The notes under the pieces were generated by a model, which worked only from the letters and a program-made list of their open reading frames with translations, was not told where the DNA came from and did no database searches. DNA of 64,000 bases, from positions 682,001 through 746,000 of the forward strand of contig JAWKIQ010000001.1 of assembly GCA_041394185.1 (NCBI GenBank), given 5' to 3'. Shown piece after piece: positions 51,395-61,177 of the stretch (the stretch's first letter is position 1; each line of letters starts with the position of its first letter). This DNA comes from Acidimicrobiales bacterium (GTDB lineage: Bacteria; Actinomycetota; Acidimicrobiia; Acidimicrobiales; Poriferisodalaceae). The position numbers and the translations under genes are program-made.

Positions 51395-54300
51395 TGGATG
51401 ACGCAACCACGGGAGGTGGCGACAAACGTTCCGTATACGCCACCCTCGACGGCAACGAGGCCGCGGCACGAATCGCTCACAAGGTGTCGGAGGTGGTCGC
51501 GATCTTATCCGATCACCCCTGCTTCGCCTATGGGCGAGTTCGCCGATGCCTGGTCACAAGCGGGCCAGAAGAACCTGTGGGGTGCAGTCCCCGAGGTGGT
51601 CGAGATGCAAAGCGAGGCCGGCGCCGCAGGTGCGGTGCACGGCTCGTTGCAGGGTGGAGCCCTCACCACGACGTTCACTGCGTCGCAGGGCCTGCTGCTG
51701 ATGATTCCCAACCTGTACAAGATCGCGGGCGAGTTGTTGCCGGCGGTCATCCATGTTGCGGCGCGAACCGTCGCGACTCACGCTCTGAGCATCTTCGGCG
51801 ACCACAGTGATGTGATGGCTGTGCGTCAGACCGGCGTGGCGCTGCTGGCTTCGGGTTCGGTGCAAGAAGCGCAGGACATGGCGTTGATCTCCCATGCGGC
51901 CACGCTGCGGGCCCGGGTGCCTTTCATCCACTTCTTCGACGGGTTCCGCACCAGCCACGAGGTTGCCAAGATCGCCCTGGTCGAAGACTCGGTCGTCAGG
52001 GCGATGATCGACGACGAGATGGTCGTCGCTCATCGGTTGCGAGGTCTCGACCCCGATCGGCCCGTGTTGCGGGGCACGGCTCAGAACCCAGATGTGTTCT
52101 TCCAGGCTCGAGAGGCCTGCAACCCCTTCCACGAGGCCGTTCCCTCGATCGTGGCCGCCGAGATGAAACGATTCGCCGAGCTGACCGGGCGCAGCTACCG
52201 GCTGTTCGACTACGACGGTCACCCCGAGGCCACCGACGTCATCGTGGTGATGGGCTCTGGCGCCGGCACCGTCAACGAGGCGGTGCGCGCCCGGGTAGCA
52301 GCCGGTGAGAGGGTCGGGGTCCTGAACGTGCGCCTCTACAGGCCCTTCGACGTCGCGGCTTTCGTGGATGCACTGCCTGCAACGGTGCAGCGGATCTCGG
52401 TCCTGGACCGCACCAAAGAACCAGGGGCACCGGGCGAACCCCTCTATCTCGATGTCGTGGCTGCGCTGGCGCAGCGCTGGCCTGGCGCCACGCTTCCCAA
52501 GGTCACCGGGGGCCGCTTCGGCCTCTCGTCGAAAGAGTTAACACCGGCGATGGCTGGTGGGGTGTTCGACAACATGGTGGCCGAAACGCCGAAGAGCCCC
52601 TTCACCGTGGGAATCGTCGACGACCTGACCGACCTCAGCTTGGAGATGCCCGAGCGTTGGCACGAGCCCGACCACGTGAAGCGCTCGGTGTTCTATGGAC
52701 TGGGCAGCGATGGCACGGTGGGCGCCAACAAGAACTCGGTCAAGATCGTCGGCGAGCTGACACCGCTCTACGCCCAGGGCTACTTCGTCTACGACTCGAA
52801 GAAGTCGGGTTCGATGACCGTGTCGCACCTGAGGTTCTCGCCCCAGCCGATCGAGTCGGCCTACCTGGTGGCGGAGGCGGGCTTCGTAGGCGTTCATCAC
52901 TTCGGTGCCTTCGACCGGGTCGATGTCTTGGGGATCGCCGGTCGGGGCGCAACCTTGCTGATCAACTCTGCGCTGCCACCCGACCAGACCTGGAATGCGC
53001 TGCCAGTCGAGGCCCAGCAGGCGATCATCGACAAGCAGCTCGATGTGTGGATCGTCGATGCAGGAGCCGTGGCCAGAGCCAACGGTTTGGGCAACCGCGT
53101 CAACACGGTTCTGCAGACGTGCTTCTTCCACCTGTCGGGGGTGATCCCGACCGACCAGGCGATAGACGCCATCAAGAACGCCATCAGCAAGACGTACGGC
53201 AAGCGCGGCGCGCGAATTCTGCAGCGCAACCATGCCGCCGTCGACGACTCCATTGCAGCGCTGGTCAAGCTCGACGTGCCGTCTGAGGTGACAACGCGCA
53301 GACGTCGCCCGGCGCCGGTGCCCGACGCTGCACCCGACTTCGTTTCGAGGGTCACGGCGCGCATGATCGCCGGCGAAGGCGACCTGTTGCCTGTCAGCGC
53401 GCTACCCGTCGACGGAACGTTCCCCACCGGCACCACAAAGTGGGAGAAACGAGCCATCGCACAGGAGATCCCTATCTGGGATCCCGAGATCTGCATCGAC
53501 TGCGCCCGGTGTGCGTTGGTGTGCCCCCACGCGGCCATCCGGCTGAAGGTGGTGGCTCCTGACGATCTGGCCGATCAGCCCGGCGGCTTTCGGTCGAAGG
53601 AATGGACCGACCGGTCGGGTGCCGGCAGCGCTGCGGCGACCAGGGCGATCATCCAGGTGGCCCCAGACGACTGCACCGGCTGTGGGGTCTGTGTCAGCGT
53701 GTGCCCCGCCAAGAGCAAGGAAGTCGTCAAGCACAAGGCGATCAACATGGAGCCGATCGCCGCACACGTCGACGACGAGCGCCGGTTCTTCGACTACTTC
53801 CTCGGCCTGCCCGAGCACAAGCGAGCCGAGCTTCGCCTCGACACCGTCAAGGGCTCGCAGATGGCCGAACCGCTGTTCGAGTTCTCAGGTGCGTGTTCTG
53901 GTTGCGGCGAGACGCCGTACCTGAAGCTGCTGACCCAGATGATGGGCGACCGCCTCGTGGTCGCCAACGCCACGGGGTGTTCTTCGATCTACGGCGGCAA
54001 TCTGCCCACCACACCGTGGTCGGTCGACGACGCCGGCCGTGGCCCGGCCTGGGCCAACTCGCTGTTCGAGGACAACGCCGAGTTCGGGCTGGGTATTCGC
54101 CTTGGCATCGACTCTCACATCGAGACGGCTCGGCGCCTGGTGGGCGAGCTGGCCGACGTGATCGGCCCTGTGGCCCAGCAGTTGCTCGACAATCCGGCCC
54201 GCACCGAAGACGAGATCGCCCTGCAGCGTTCGCTGATAGAGCAGCTGCGCATGGCGCTCGACGGTGTCGACGACCCGAAGGCCGTCGAGCTGATGGCTAC

Positions 54301-55000
54301 GGCCGATCAGCTGGTACCGCGATCGGTGTGGTTGATAGGCGGCGACGGATGGGCCTACGACATCGGGTTCGGCGGCGTCGACCACGTGCTGGCGTCGGGG
54401 CGTGATGTCAACATCCTGGTGCTCGACACCGAGGTCTACTCCAACACCGGCGGGCAGACGTCGAAGGCGACACCTCGCGGGGCCATCGCCAAGTTTTCTG
54501 CAGGTGGCAAGGCCACCGCGAAGAAGGACATTGGCATGATCGCGATGGCTTACGGCGACGTGTACGTGGCCCACATCGCAATGGGCGCCAACATGACCCA
54601 GACGGTCAAGGCGTTCGCCGAGGCTGCCGCCCACCCGGGACCGTCGATCATCATTGCCTACAGCCCGTGTATCGCACACGGCATAGACATGACAGAGCAG
54701 ATGTCTCACCAGAAGATGGCCGCCGACAGTGGCTATTGGCCTCTGTACCGCTATGACCCGCATCGCGAAGAACACGGCGATCACGCCCTGCACCTCGACA
54801 GTCGCAAGCCGACGATCCCGTTCAAGCGGTTCGCCGAGAGCGAGGCCAGGTTCTCGATGTTGGCTCGGGTCAATCCGGCGGTGGCTGACGAGCTGATGAG
54901 TGCCGCCCAGCGCGACATCGACGACCGGTGGCACCTGTACGAACAGATGGTCGAGGTCGAACGAACGGCGAGGTTCGGGATTCTCGAGGAGGAAGACTGA
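51394..55000 (+). pseudogene. nifJ: Pyruvate:ferredoxin (flavodoxin) oxidoreductase, frameshifted near the N-terminus
   Basis: Single-chain PFOR of about 1,200 residues that reversibly converts pyruvate and CoA to acetyl-CoA, CO2 and reduced ferredoxin. The true N-terminus (ATLDGNEAAARIAHKVSEVV) is in one frame and continues as YPITPASPMGEFADAWSQ in the next; a single extra T at 51505-51506 separates them. Later domains are in order: pyruvate-binding YPITPASP, CoA region, NKNSVKIVG, two 4Fe-4S ferredoxin motifs (CIDCARCALVCP and CTGCGVCVSVCP), then the TPP domain with CSGCGETPYLK and GGDGWAYDIGFGG. All cluster Cys look intact. It is flanked by ppdK and a dihydroorotate-dehydrogenase-like gene, each overlapping by a base. 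Confidence 0.9.
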
Positions 55001-55995
55001 TGAGCACCGACATGAGAACCAGCTACATGGGCCTCGACCTTGCCCACCCTCTGGTCGCTTCGGCCTCACCTCTGACGGGGTCGGTCGACTCGCTGTTGGC
55101 GCTGCAAGAGGCGGGCGTGGCAGCCGTGGTGCTGCCCTCGCTGTTCGAAGAGCAGGTCGAACACGAGATAGCGGCGTTTCGCAACCAGCTCGACTTCGGT
55201 GCCGAGTTCAGCCCCGAGGCCTACGACGGCTATTTCCCCGCTCTGGACGGCTACAACACCGGTGCCGACGAGTATCTCGACGTGTTGGTCAAGGCCAAGC
55301 GCGAGCTGACGATTCCGGTGATCGCCAGCCTCAACGGAACCTCGGAGGGTGGCTGGACACACTATGCGTTGGCGCTTCAAGACGAGGGCGCCGACGCGCT
55401 CGAGCTGAACATCTATCACGTCGCTGCCGACCCCAGCGAGAACGCGTTCGATGTCGAAGATCGCTACTTGCGCCTGGTCGAGCAGGTCAGGGGCGAGGTG
55501 CAGATTCCCCTGGCGGTCAAGATCGCTCCGTTCTTCTCGTCGATGTCGAACATGGCCCAAAGGCTGCAGTCGGCCGGCGCCGATGCCCTGGTGTTGTTCA
55601 ACCGCTTCTATCAGCCCGACATCGACCTCGAGCGGCTGGTGGTGACGCCAGACATCGTGCTCAGCGAGCCGGTGACGATGCGGCTGGCTCTGCGTTGGAT
55701 TGCGATCCTGAGCGCCCAGATCGACATCGACCTGGCGGCTACCGGGGGAGTGCACGACGGGCTGTCGGCAGCCAAGCTCGTGCTGGCCGGTGCCGACGCG
55801 GTGATGATGGCTTCGTCGCTGCTCAAGAACGGGCCCGGTCATGTGCGGACGGTGCTGGACCAGATGACCGATTGGTTCTCCACCCACGACTATCAGTCGA
55901 TCGAGCAGGCGAAGGGCAGTGTCAACCAGGCCGCGGTTCCCGACCCCAGTGCGTTCGAGCGCGTCAACTACATGAAGGCCATCACCTCGTACTGA
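55000..55995 (+). CDS. Dihydroorotate dehydrogenase-like flavoprotein
   Basis: A 331-residue TIM-barrel flavin protein similar to class 1 dihydroorotate dehydrogenase. TSYMGLDLAHPLVASASPLT at the N-terminus, LELNIYHVAADPS, PLAVKIAPFFSSM and AATGGVHDGLSAAKLVLAGADAVMM are family blocks, but the orotate-binding Asn/Cys loop is not the classic one. It therefore may not act in pyrimidine synthesis. The ATG overlaps the nifJ stop (TGATG), with GAGGAGGAAG upstream. Proteins of this subgroup are often found next to nifJ in other bacteria (from memory), suggesting a role in electron flow or pyruvate metabolism. Confidence 0.8.
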   Translation: MSTDMRTSYMGLDLAHPLVASASPLTGSVDSLLALQEAGVAAVVLPSLFEEQVEHEIAAFRNQLDFGAEFSPEAYDGYFPALDGYNTGADEYLDVLVKAKRELTIPVIASLNGTSEGGWTHYALALQDEGADALELNIYHVAADPSENAFDVEDRYLRLVEQVRGEVQIPLAVKIAPFFSSMSNMAQRLQSAGADALVLFNRFYQPDIDLERLVVTPDIVLSEPVTMRLALRWIAILSAQIDIDLAATGGVHDGLSAAKLVLAGADAVMMASSLLKNGPGHVRTVLDQMTDWFSTHDYQSIEQAKGSVNQAAVPDPSAFERVNYMKAITSY

Positions 55996-56012
55996 CCAAC
56001 GGCGCGTAGGGT

Positions 56013-56966
56013 GTGGCGGTGGAGTTTCTTGATGCCGGGCGAGTGGTCGACGCGACGCCGTGGGGCGAACTGATCGATGCGATAGGCGCCGAGCTGGCGG
56101 CGGGCAACAGCGTCGCGCCACAACGTCACGTACACGACGTGCCCATGGTCGATGGATCGACCGGGGCGTTGTTGTTGATGCCGGCGTGGACAGCGGGCGA
56201 GCTCATCGCGACGAAGGTGGTCACGTTCTTTCCATCCAACGCCGGAACCGTCGTACCCACGGTGAACGCGGCCGTGCTGTTGTTCGACGGACGAGACGGA
56301 CGCCACGTGGCGACGATCGACGGCGACGAATTGACCGCGCGGCGCACCGCAGCGATCTCGGCCCTGGCGTCGCGCCATCTGGCCCGGCCCGACTCGTCGC
56401 GCCTGCTGGTGGTGGGCACGGGAAGCCTGGCGCCCAACGTCGCTCGGGCGCACTCGCACGTGCTGCCGATATCGACCATAGAGGTCTGGGGCCGAAGCGC
56501 CGACAAGGCAGCGGCCGTGGCCGAACGCCTGGCCTCTGAAGGCTTCGACGCGCGGGTGGCCACCGATCTTTCGCAAGCGGTGGCCCAGGCCGACCTGATC
56601 TCGTGTGTCACCGCGGCCACCTCGCCGTTGATCAACGGCGACTGGCTGGCGCCTGGCGCGCATCTGGACCTGATCGGTGGCTTCCAGCACGAGATGCGCG
56701 AATCGGACGATCGGGCCGTCGAGCGAGCAGACGTCTTCGTCGACACCGTGTCGGGCGCAACGCTGGCAGGCGATCTGTCTCAGCCCATCGCCGATGGCTG
56801 GTTCAGCGCCGACGACATCGTTGCCGATCTGGCCACTCTGGCCCGGGGCGATCACGCCGGACGCACCAGCAACGATCAGATCACGCTGTTCAAGTCGGCG
56901 GGGTTCGCTGTGGCCGACCTCGCCGCAGCGCGTCTGGCCCTTCGCAACGCGACCTCGGCCGGCTAG
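56013..56966 (+). CDS. Ornithine cyclodeaminase / mu-crystallin family protein
   Basis: A 317-residue NAD(P)-binding protein. ATKVVTFFPSNAGTVVPTVNA and DGDELTARRTAAISALASRHLA are the substrate-side blocks, and LLVVGTGSLAPNVARAH is the Rossmann motif. Members act as ornithine cyclodeaminase, alanine dehydrogenase or delta1-piperideine/pyrroline-2-carboxylate reductase; the conserved Lys in ATKVV is kept. The GTG at 56013 is used; the GTG at 56019 is possible. It converges with the nfu-type gene, only 5 bases apart. Confidence 0.82.
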   Translation: MAVEFLDAGRVVDATPWGELIDAIGAELAAGNSVAPQRHVHDVPMVDGSTGALLLMPAWTAGELIATKVVTFFPSNAGTVVPTVNAAVLLFDGRDGRHVATIDGDELTARRTAAISALASRHLARPDSSRLLVVGTGSLAPNVARAHSHVLPISTIEVWGRSADKAAAVAERLASEGFDARVATDLSQAVAQADLISCVTAATSPLINGDWLAPGAHLDLIGGFQHEMRESDDRAVERADVFVDTVSGATLAGDLSQPIADGWFSADDIVADLATLARGDHAGRTSNDQITLFKSAGFAVADLAAARLALRNATSAG

Positions 56967-56971
56967 GCCGG

Positions 56972-57640
56972 TCAGTGGCAGTTGGGTCCCGATGAGCGGG
57001 GGCGACGCCGCAACAGTTTCACCTGGCGCCCGGGCAGCGGGTCGCTCACAGGTTCGTCGGTGAACTCGGCCTCGGCGCGTTCGAGGCGGACATCGACCAG
57101 GTCGGGGAACAGACGGCGAAGGGCCGGTGCGATGGTCGACATCAGCGTGTCGTGCGAGCGCGAGCATCCCTGACACGCCCCCTGGGCCCGCAGCACAACC
57201 GATGTTGCATCTACAGCCACCACGGTCATCGTGCCCCCGTGGGCCGCAATCAAGGGGCCACAGGTGCGGTCGATGGCAGCCTGAACCTGCTCGACGGTGG
57301 CCGGTTCGACGTCGGGTCGGGTTCGGGGTTGTGCCTCCAGCAGCCAGTGGGCCGCGTCGCGGGTCATCGAGTCGAGCTCGAGCGAGATCGCTGCCTGCAC
57401 GCGTGGCGCTATCTGGCGCCACATCTCGGGATGTGAGCTTCGAACCAGCACACAGTCGTCGCGAACCGCCACCTCTGAGATCGAGCCATCCGATACCAGC
57501 GAGTGCAGCGGTGCCGACTCTGGAACGCACCGGCGCCCCGGTGGACTCTGCGCCAATGCCGCTTCGTGGGTGACCCACCGCATCACCGCGGGTTCGGCGG
57601 TTCGCTCGGCGTGCATTCTCCTGGGCAGATCGAGGCTCAC
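56972..57640 (-). CDS. NifU/NfuA-like iron-sulfur scaffold protein
   Basis: A 222-residue Fe-S carrier. The N-terminal half (MRWVTHEAALAQSPPG, GSISEVAVRDDCVLVRSS, WRQIAPRVQAAI) resembles the Nfu N-terminal domain. The C-terminal NifU domain (VQAAIDRTCGPLIAAHGG) has the cluster-binding CQGCSRS. It assembles or delivers 4Fe-4S clusters. The GTG start overlaps the feoB stop (GTGA), so it is the last gene of a feoA-feoB-nfu operon, coupling Fe(II) uptake to cluster delivery. The basic C-terminal tail (RQVKLLRRRPRSSG) is unusual. Confidence 0.85.
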   Translation of the reverse strand: MSLDLPRRMHAERTAEPAVMRWVTHEAALAQSPPGRRCVPESAPLHSLVSDGSISEVAVRDDCVLVRSSHPEMWRQIAPRVQAAISLELDSMTRDAAHWLLEAQPRTRPDVEPATVEQVQAAIDRTCGPLIAAHGGTMTVVAVDATSVVLRAQGACQGCSRSHDTLMSTIAPALRRLFPDLVDVRLERAEAEFTDEPVSDPLPGRQVKLLRRRPRSSGPNCH

Positions 57641-59535
57641 ATGACCACCTGGACCACGCTGCGAGCCACGAAAGCGCCCGCATAAGCCAACAAGAGCATC
57701 GACGACATCGCCACCGCGGGCCAACGCCACGAGTTGGTTTCGCGGCGCAGTACGGCCACGGTCGACAGACACTGAAGCGCGTACACGAAGAACACCAGCA
57801 GCGCGGCGACGGTGGGCCCATCGAAGACGCGGGTCGAGTCGGGACGTCTCAGCTCGGTGATGCGGTCGGCGAGCGCCGACTCGTCCTCCGATGCCGTGGT
57901 TATCGCCAGGGTCGACACGAACACCTCGCGTGCGGCCAGCGAGCCGATGAGGGCGACATTGGTGCGCCACTCGAACCCCAGCGGAGCGGTTACCGGCTCG
58001 AGCGCCTTGCCGAGTTGGCCGCCGATGCTGTGTTCCATCTCGTAGCTCGCCGCCTGCGAACCGGTCAACTCGATCGGCGGTGTCGACCGGGGGAAAGACA
58101 ACAGCACCCAAAGGGCGATGGTGGTCACCAAGATGATGGTTCCGGCCTTGCGCACGAACGACCAAACTCCGTCCCACACGTGCAACATGGCGGCCGCCAA
58201 TGTCGGGCGCCGGTATGGGGGAAGTTCCATCATGAACGGGGCGCTGGGTGCGCTGAGCATCGTGCGACTGAGAATCGCCGAATACGCCAGACCGGAGACG
58301 GCGCCCAGCACGTACAACCCGAACAGGGCCAGCCCTTGTTGGCCGATCGGGCCGAACGCTTGGCCCGCTGGAACGAACGCGGCGATCAAGAGAGTGAACA
58401 CGGGCAGCCGAGCCGAGCAGGTCATCAGGGGTGCGGCCATCATCGTGGCCAGCCTGTGACGTTCGTCTGGAATGGTCCGCGCCGACATGATGCCGGGCAC
58501 GGCACACGCAAACGACGACAACATCGCTACGAAGCTGCGGCCCTCCAACCCGAAGCGTCCCATCACCCGGTCGGTCATCAGCGCGGCCCGGGCCAGGTAG
58601 CCAACGCGCTCGAGCAGACCGATGATCAAGAACAGCATCGCTATCTGGGGCACGAACACCAGCACCCCACCTACGCCTGCGACGACGCCGTCTGCCAGCA
58701 GATCACCCAACCATCCGCCGAATAGGTCTCGAGTTGTCTCGGCGAGGCTGCCGAGGGCCTGTTCGAGCCTGTCGACAACAGGGGTCGCCAGCGTGAAGAT
58801 CGACTGGAAGAAGGCCAGCATCACCATGACGAACACGAGCGGACCCGCGATCGGGTGCAGCAGAACGGCGTCGATGCGGGCCGTGCGGCTGTCGGGATCG
58901 AGCGGCGTCACCACCGACTCGACTATCGAGTCGATCCACGCCGCCCTGCCGGCCAATGTGCCCGGCGGATCGACTATGGGCATGATCCAGTCGTGGCTGT
59001 GTGCGAGCAGCTCGGTGAGACCGTTGAGCCCCACACCGCGATGTCCGACGACGCCTATGACAGGAACGCCCAGCGCGTCAGACAGCCGGTTCACGTCGAC
59101 GGCCCCGCGCCGAATCGTAACCTCGTCGATCATCGTCAGAACCAGGCACAGCGGCTTGCCGAGCTCGAGGAATTCGGCCAGCAGGAACAGCGACCGTTCG
59201 AGGCTGGTCGCGTCGGCAACCATCACCAACGCGTCGGGGGCTTCAACGCCCTCGACCCGCCCATGAAGGGCGTCTGAGACTACACGTTCGTCTGGGCTGA
59301 TGGGTTCGAGCCCGTAGGTGCCAGGCAGATCGACCAGCAACACCGGCGCTCCGCCGATGTCGACGACCGCCTCGCGACGGCTGACCGTGACGCCCGGATA
59401 GTTCGCGGTCTTCGAACGCACACCGGTGAGGGCGTTGAAGATGCTCGTCTTGCCGGCGTTGGGGCTGCCGACGATGGCGATCTGCCGTGTGCCGGTCGGC
59501 GAGGCCGGATCTGGGACGCTGCGCGACCGGATCAC
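57637..59535 (-). CDS. feoB: Ferrous iron transporter FeoB
   Basis: A 632-residue Fe(II) permease with N-terminal GTPase. G1 is GSPNAGKTS, G2 lies in NYPGVTVS, G3 is DLPGTYGLEP and G4 is TMIDE, a variant of the usual NMIDE. The polytopic core has GVGGVLVFVPQIAMLFLIIGLLE, the Cys-containing gate SSFACAVPGIMSART, MTCSARLPVF and GSLAAREVFVSTLA. At 632 residues it is shorter than E. coli FeoB (773), as in many bacteria. It overlaps feoA upstream (ATGA) and the nfu-type gene downstream (GTGA). Confidence 0.93.
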   Translation of the reverse strand: MIRSRSVPDPASPTGTRQIAIVGSPNAGKTSIFNALTGVRSKTANYPGVTVSRREAVVDIGGAPVLLVDLPGTYGLEPISPDERVVSDALHGRVEGVEAPDALVMVADATSLERSLFLLAEFLELGKPLCLVLTMIDEVTIRRGAVDVNRLSDALGVPVIGVVGHRGVGLNGLTELLAHSHDWIMPIVDPPGTLAGRAAWIDSIVESVVTPLDPDSRTARIDAVLLHPIAGPLVFVMVMLAFFQSIFTLATPVVDRLEQALGSLAETTRDLFGGWLGDLLADGVVAGVGGVLVFVPQIAMLFLIIGLLERVGYLARAALMTDRVMGRFGLEGRSFVAMLSSFACAVPGIMSARTIPDERHRLATMMAAPLMTCSARLPVFTLLIAAFVPAGQAFGPIGQQGLALFGLYVLGAVSGLAYSAILSRTMLSAPSAPFMMELPPYRRPTLAAAMLHVWDGVWSFVRKAGTIILVTTIALWVLLSFPRSTPPIELTGSQAASYEMEHSIGGQLGKALEPVTAPLGFEWRTNVALIGSLAAREVFVSTLAITTASEDESALADRITELRRPDSTRVFDGPTVAALLVFFVYALQCLSTVAVLRRETNSWRWPAVAMSSMLLLAYAGAFVARSVVQVVM

Positions 59536-59867
59536 CGAGCCACCGGCGTCTGTTGGGGCCTGACCTCGACCAGTTCGGCGGCCCGACGCCTCAGCGCCAG
59601 CCGGGTGGATCGAATCTGGAAGACGACCGGGTCACCGAGGGGAGCGGTGCGCTCGACCTTCACCAGGGTGCCCGGTACGAAGCCGATCTCCTGAAGCCTG
59701 CGACCCTCGCCCGTCGGGCCGCTGTCGACGGCCACGACGATGCCCGAGGCGCCCACCGCCAGGGCCGACAGGCGGCAAGTGCGACTGTGATCCAACCGGT
59801 CGAATCCGATGATCGGGTCGGTCTGGCTCGACCGGCCCGGCCGGGTCTGCATGCGGCGTCGTACCAT
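59532..59867 (-). CDS. feoA: Ferrous iron transport protein FeoA
   Basis: A 111-residue cytosolic SH3-like partner of FeoB. The C-terminal 75 residues carry the fold (CRLSALAVGASGIVV, GEGRRLQEIGFVPGTLVKVERTAPLGDP). The N-terminal 30 residues are a basic extension (MVRRRMQTRPGRSSQ). ATG 59867 is the first start; ATG 59852 is possible. A DtxR/IdeR-like box covers the ATG 59867 region, indicating iron control. Confidence 0.9.
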   Translation of the reverse strand: MVRRRMQTRPGRSSQTDPIIGFDRLDHSRTCRLSALAVGASGIVVAVDSGPTGEGRRLQEIGFVPGTLVKVERTAPLGDPVVFQIRSTRLALRRRAAELVEVRPQQTPVAR

Positions 59868-59884
59868 ATGTTAAGCAACCCTAA
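59866..59884 (-). promoter_or_regulatory. Probable iron-dependent repressor (IdeR/DtxR) box at feoA
   Basis: Read on the minus strand, TTAGGGTTGCTTAACATAT matches 13 of 19 positions of the IdeR consensus TTAGGTTAGGCTAACCTAA as I remember it. It overlaps the feoA start codon, as expected for repression of a leaderless or short-leader transcript. The AT-rich stretch stands out from its surroundings. Confidence 0.5.
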
Positions 59885-59910
59885 CAGAAGCGTTGGCTGC
59901 TGGTGTCAGG

Positions 59911-60297
59911 TCAACCCGTCATCTCGGTCTGGTGGGTGATGCAATAGCGCGCGGCCGGATCGAAGTCGAGGCGCTCGGGGTTGATCTGCTTTCCGCACCG
60001 CTCGCATGTGCCGAACGTTCCGGCCGCGAGCTTCGCGATGGCCTCGTCGACCTTGGCGATGTCGTCGTCGAAACGGCGCAGCATCGATGTCTCGAGCTCG
60101 AGTTCATAGGTGGCGGCGCCCCGATCGGCGTGGTGCGAATCGACCGTGCGGATGGTTCCGTCGAGCTCGCGGTCGTCGTGGGGTTCGTGTTCCTCGAGTA
60201 CGCCCGCGCGTAGCCCCGTGAGCCGGTCTCGCTCGGCGTTCAGACGCTCGAGCCACTGTTCGTTGGACAGCGCCGGGTTGGCGTTGGTGTCCGACAT
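59911..60297 (-). CDS. TraR/DksA-type zinc-finger protein
   Basis: A 128-residue DksA/TraR-fold protein. An N-terminal coiled coil (NEQWLERLNAERDRLTGLRA through ETSMLRRFDDDIAKVDEAIA) is followed by a zinc finger CERCGKQ with YCITHQ about 17 residues later. The last ligand is His rather than Cys. Such proteins insert into the RNA polymerase secondary channel or act as general stress regulators. ATG 60297 has GGAGG about 10 bases upstream. It is divergent from the His-rich methyltransferase gene. Confidence 0.85.
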   Translation of the reverse strand: MSDTNANPALSNEQWLERLNAERDRLTGLRAGVLEEHEPHDDRELDGTIRTVDSHHADRGAATYELELETSMLRRFDDDIAKVDEAIAKLAAGTFGTCERCGKQINPERLDFDPAARYCITHQTEMTG

Positions 60298-60463
60298 CAC
60301 GGGTATACCTCCTGCCATGCAGCACCTTGGCTGCCGCGGTTCCCGCACGATTTCGAGCGGGACGAGGGGTGCGCCTGGTGGGCGAAACCCCTCGTGACAA
60401 TGGTCTCTCGGCGGGTCGGTCTGGTGTAGGGGCACAAGTCCCTGGCGAGATACCGTTCCGCCC

Positions 60464-61149
60464 ATGGGCACGAACGAAGACCACCACCACGGCCACGGCC
60501 ACGGCCACGACCATCACGGCCACGGCAACCATCACGACCAGGGCCCCAAGGCCATGCTGCGCTACCTGAAGAACGCCAAGAAGATGTGGCGGTCGGACCT
60601 AAACGACGCCGTGGTGGCAGACATCGCCCCCAGGGCCGGACAACGGGTCGTCGATGTCGGTGCGGGTGTGGGCGCCGGCGTGGTGGTGGCGGCGCGTCGG
60701 GTGCAGATGTCGTTGCGGTCGAACCCACCGACTACATGAGGCGAGTCCTGAAGCTGCGGCGCCTGGTCAGCAGGGGTCGATCACACATCGAGGTCGTCGC
60801 CGGGGCTGCAGAGGCCCTGCACCAGGCGCCCGGCAGCGTCGATGCGGTATGGGCCGTGAACACCATGCACCACTGGAACGCGCCCGATGTAGCCGCGGTA
60901 GAGATCGAACGGGTGCTGCGCCCTGGCGGTCGGATGCTGCTGGCCGACGAAGACTTCGACGATCCCACCCACCCCTATGCGGCCAAGCGTGCCAAGCAGG
61001 CCGAACGCCAGGGACACCACCCATTCTCGATGGTCGACGCCGAGGCCATGGGCAAACACTTCAGCGATGCGGGCCTGGTCGAGGTACGCGCCGAGAAACG
61101 CCAGATGGCGGGCCGCCCCGTGATTGTGGTGACGGCCCGCAAGGCCTAG
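60464..61149 (+). pseudogene. His-rich SAM-dependent methyltransferase, frameshifted
   Basis: A class I methyltransferase of about 228 residues across two frames. The first 25 residues carry 11 His (HHHGHGHGHDHHGHGNHH), a likely metal-binding tail. Motif I is VVDVGAGVGAGVVVAARRV, continuing after the break as ADVVAVEPTDYMRR. SVDAVWAVNTMHHW and RVLRPGGRMLLADED are motifs II and III. The break is at 60703, where one missing G would join RRV to ADVV cleanly. The methyl acceptor is unknown; resemblance is to the UbiE/Methyltransf_11 type. The gene is divergent from the TraR/DksA-like gene and converges with the FadJ-like gene. Confidence 0.78.
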
Positions 61150-61177
61150 CAGAACCAGGCCAACTCGCCGAGACCCC

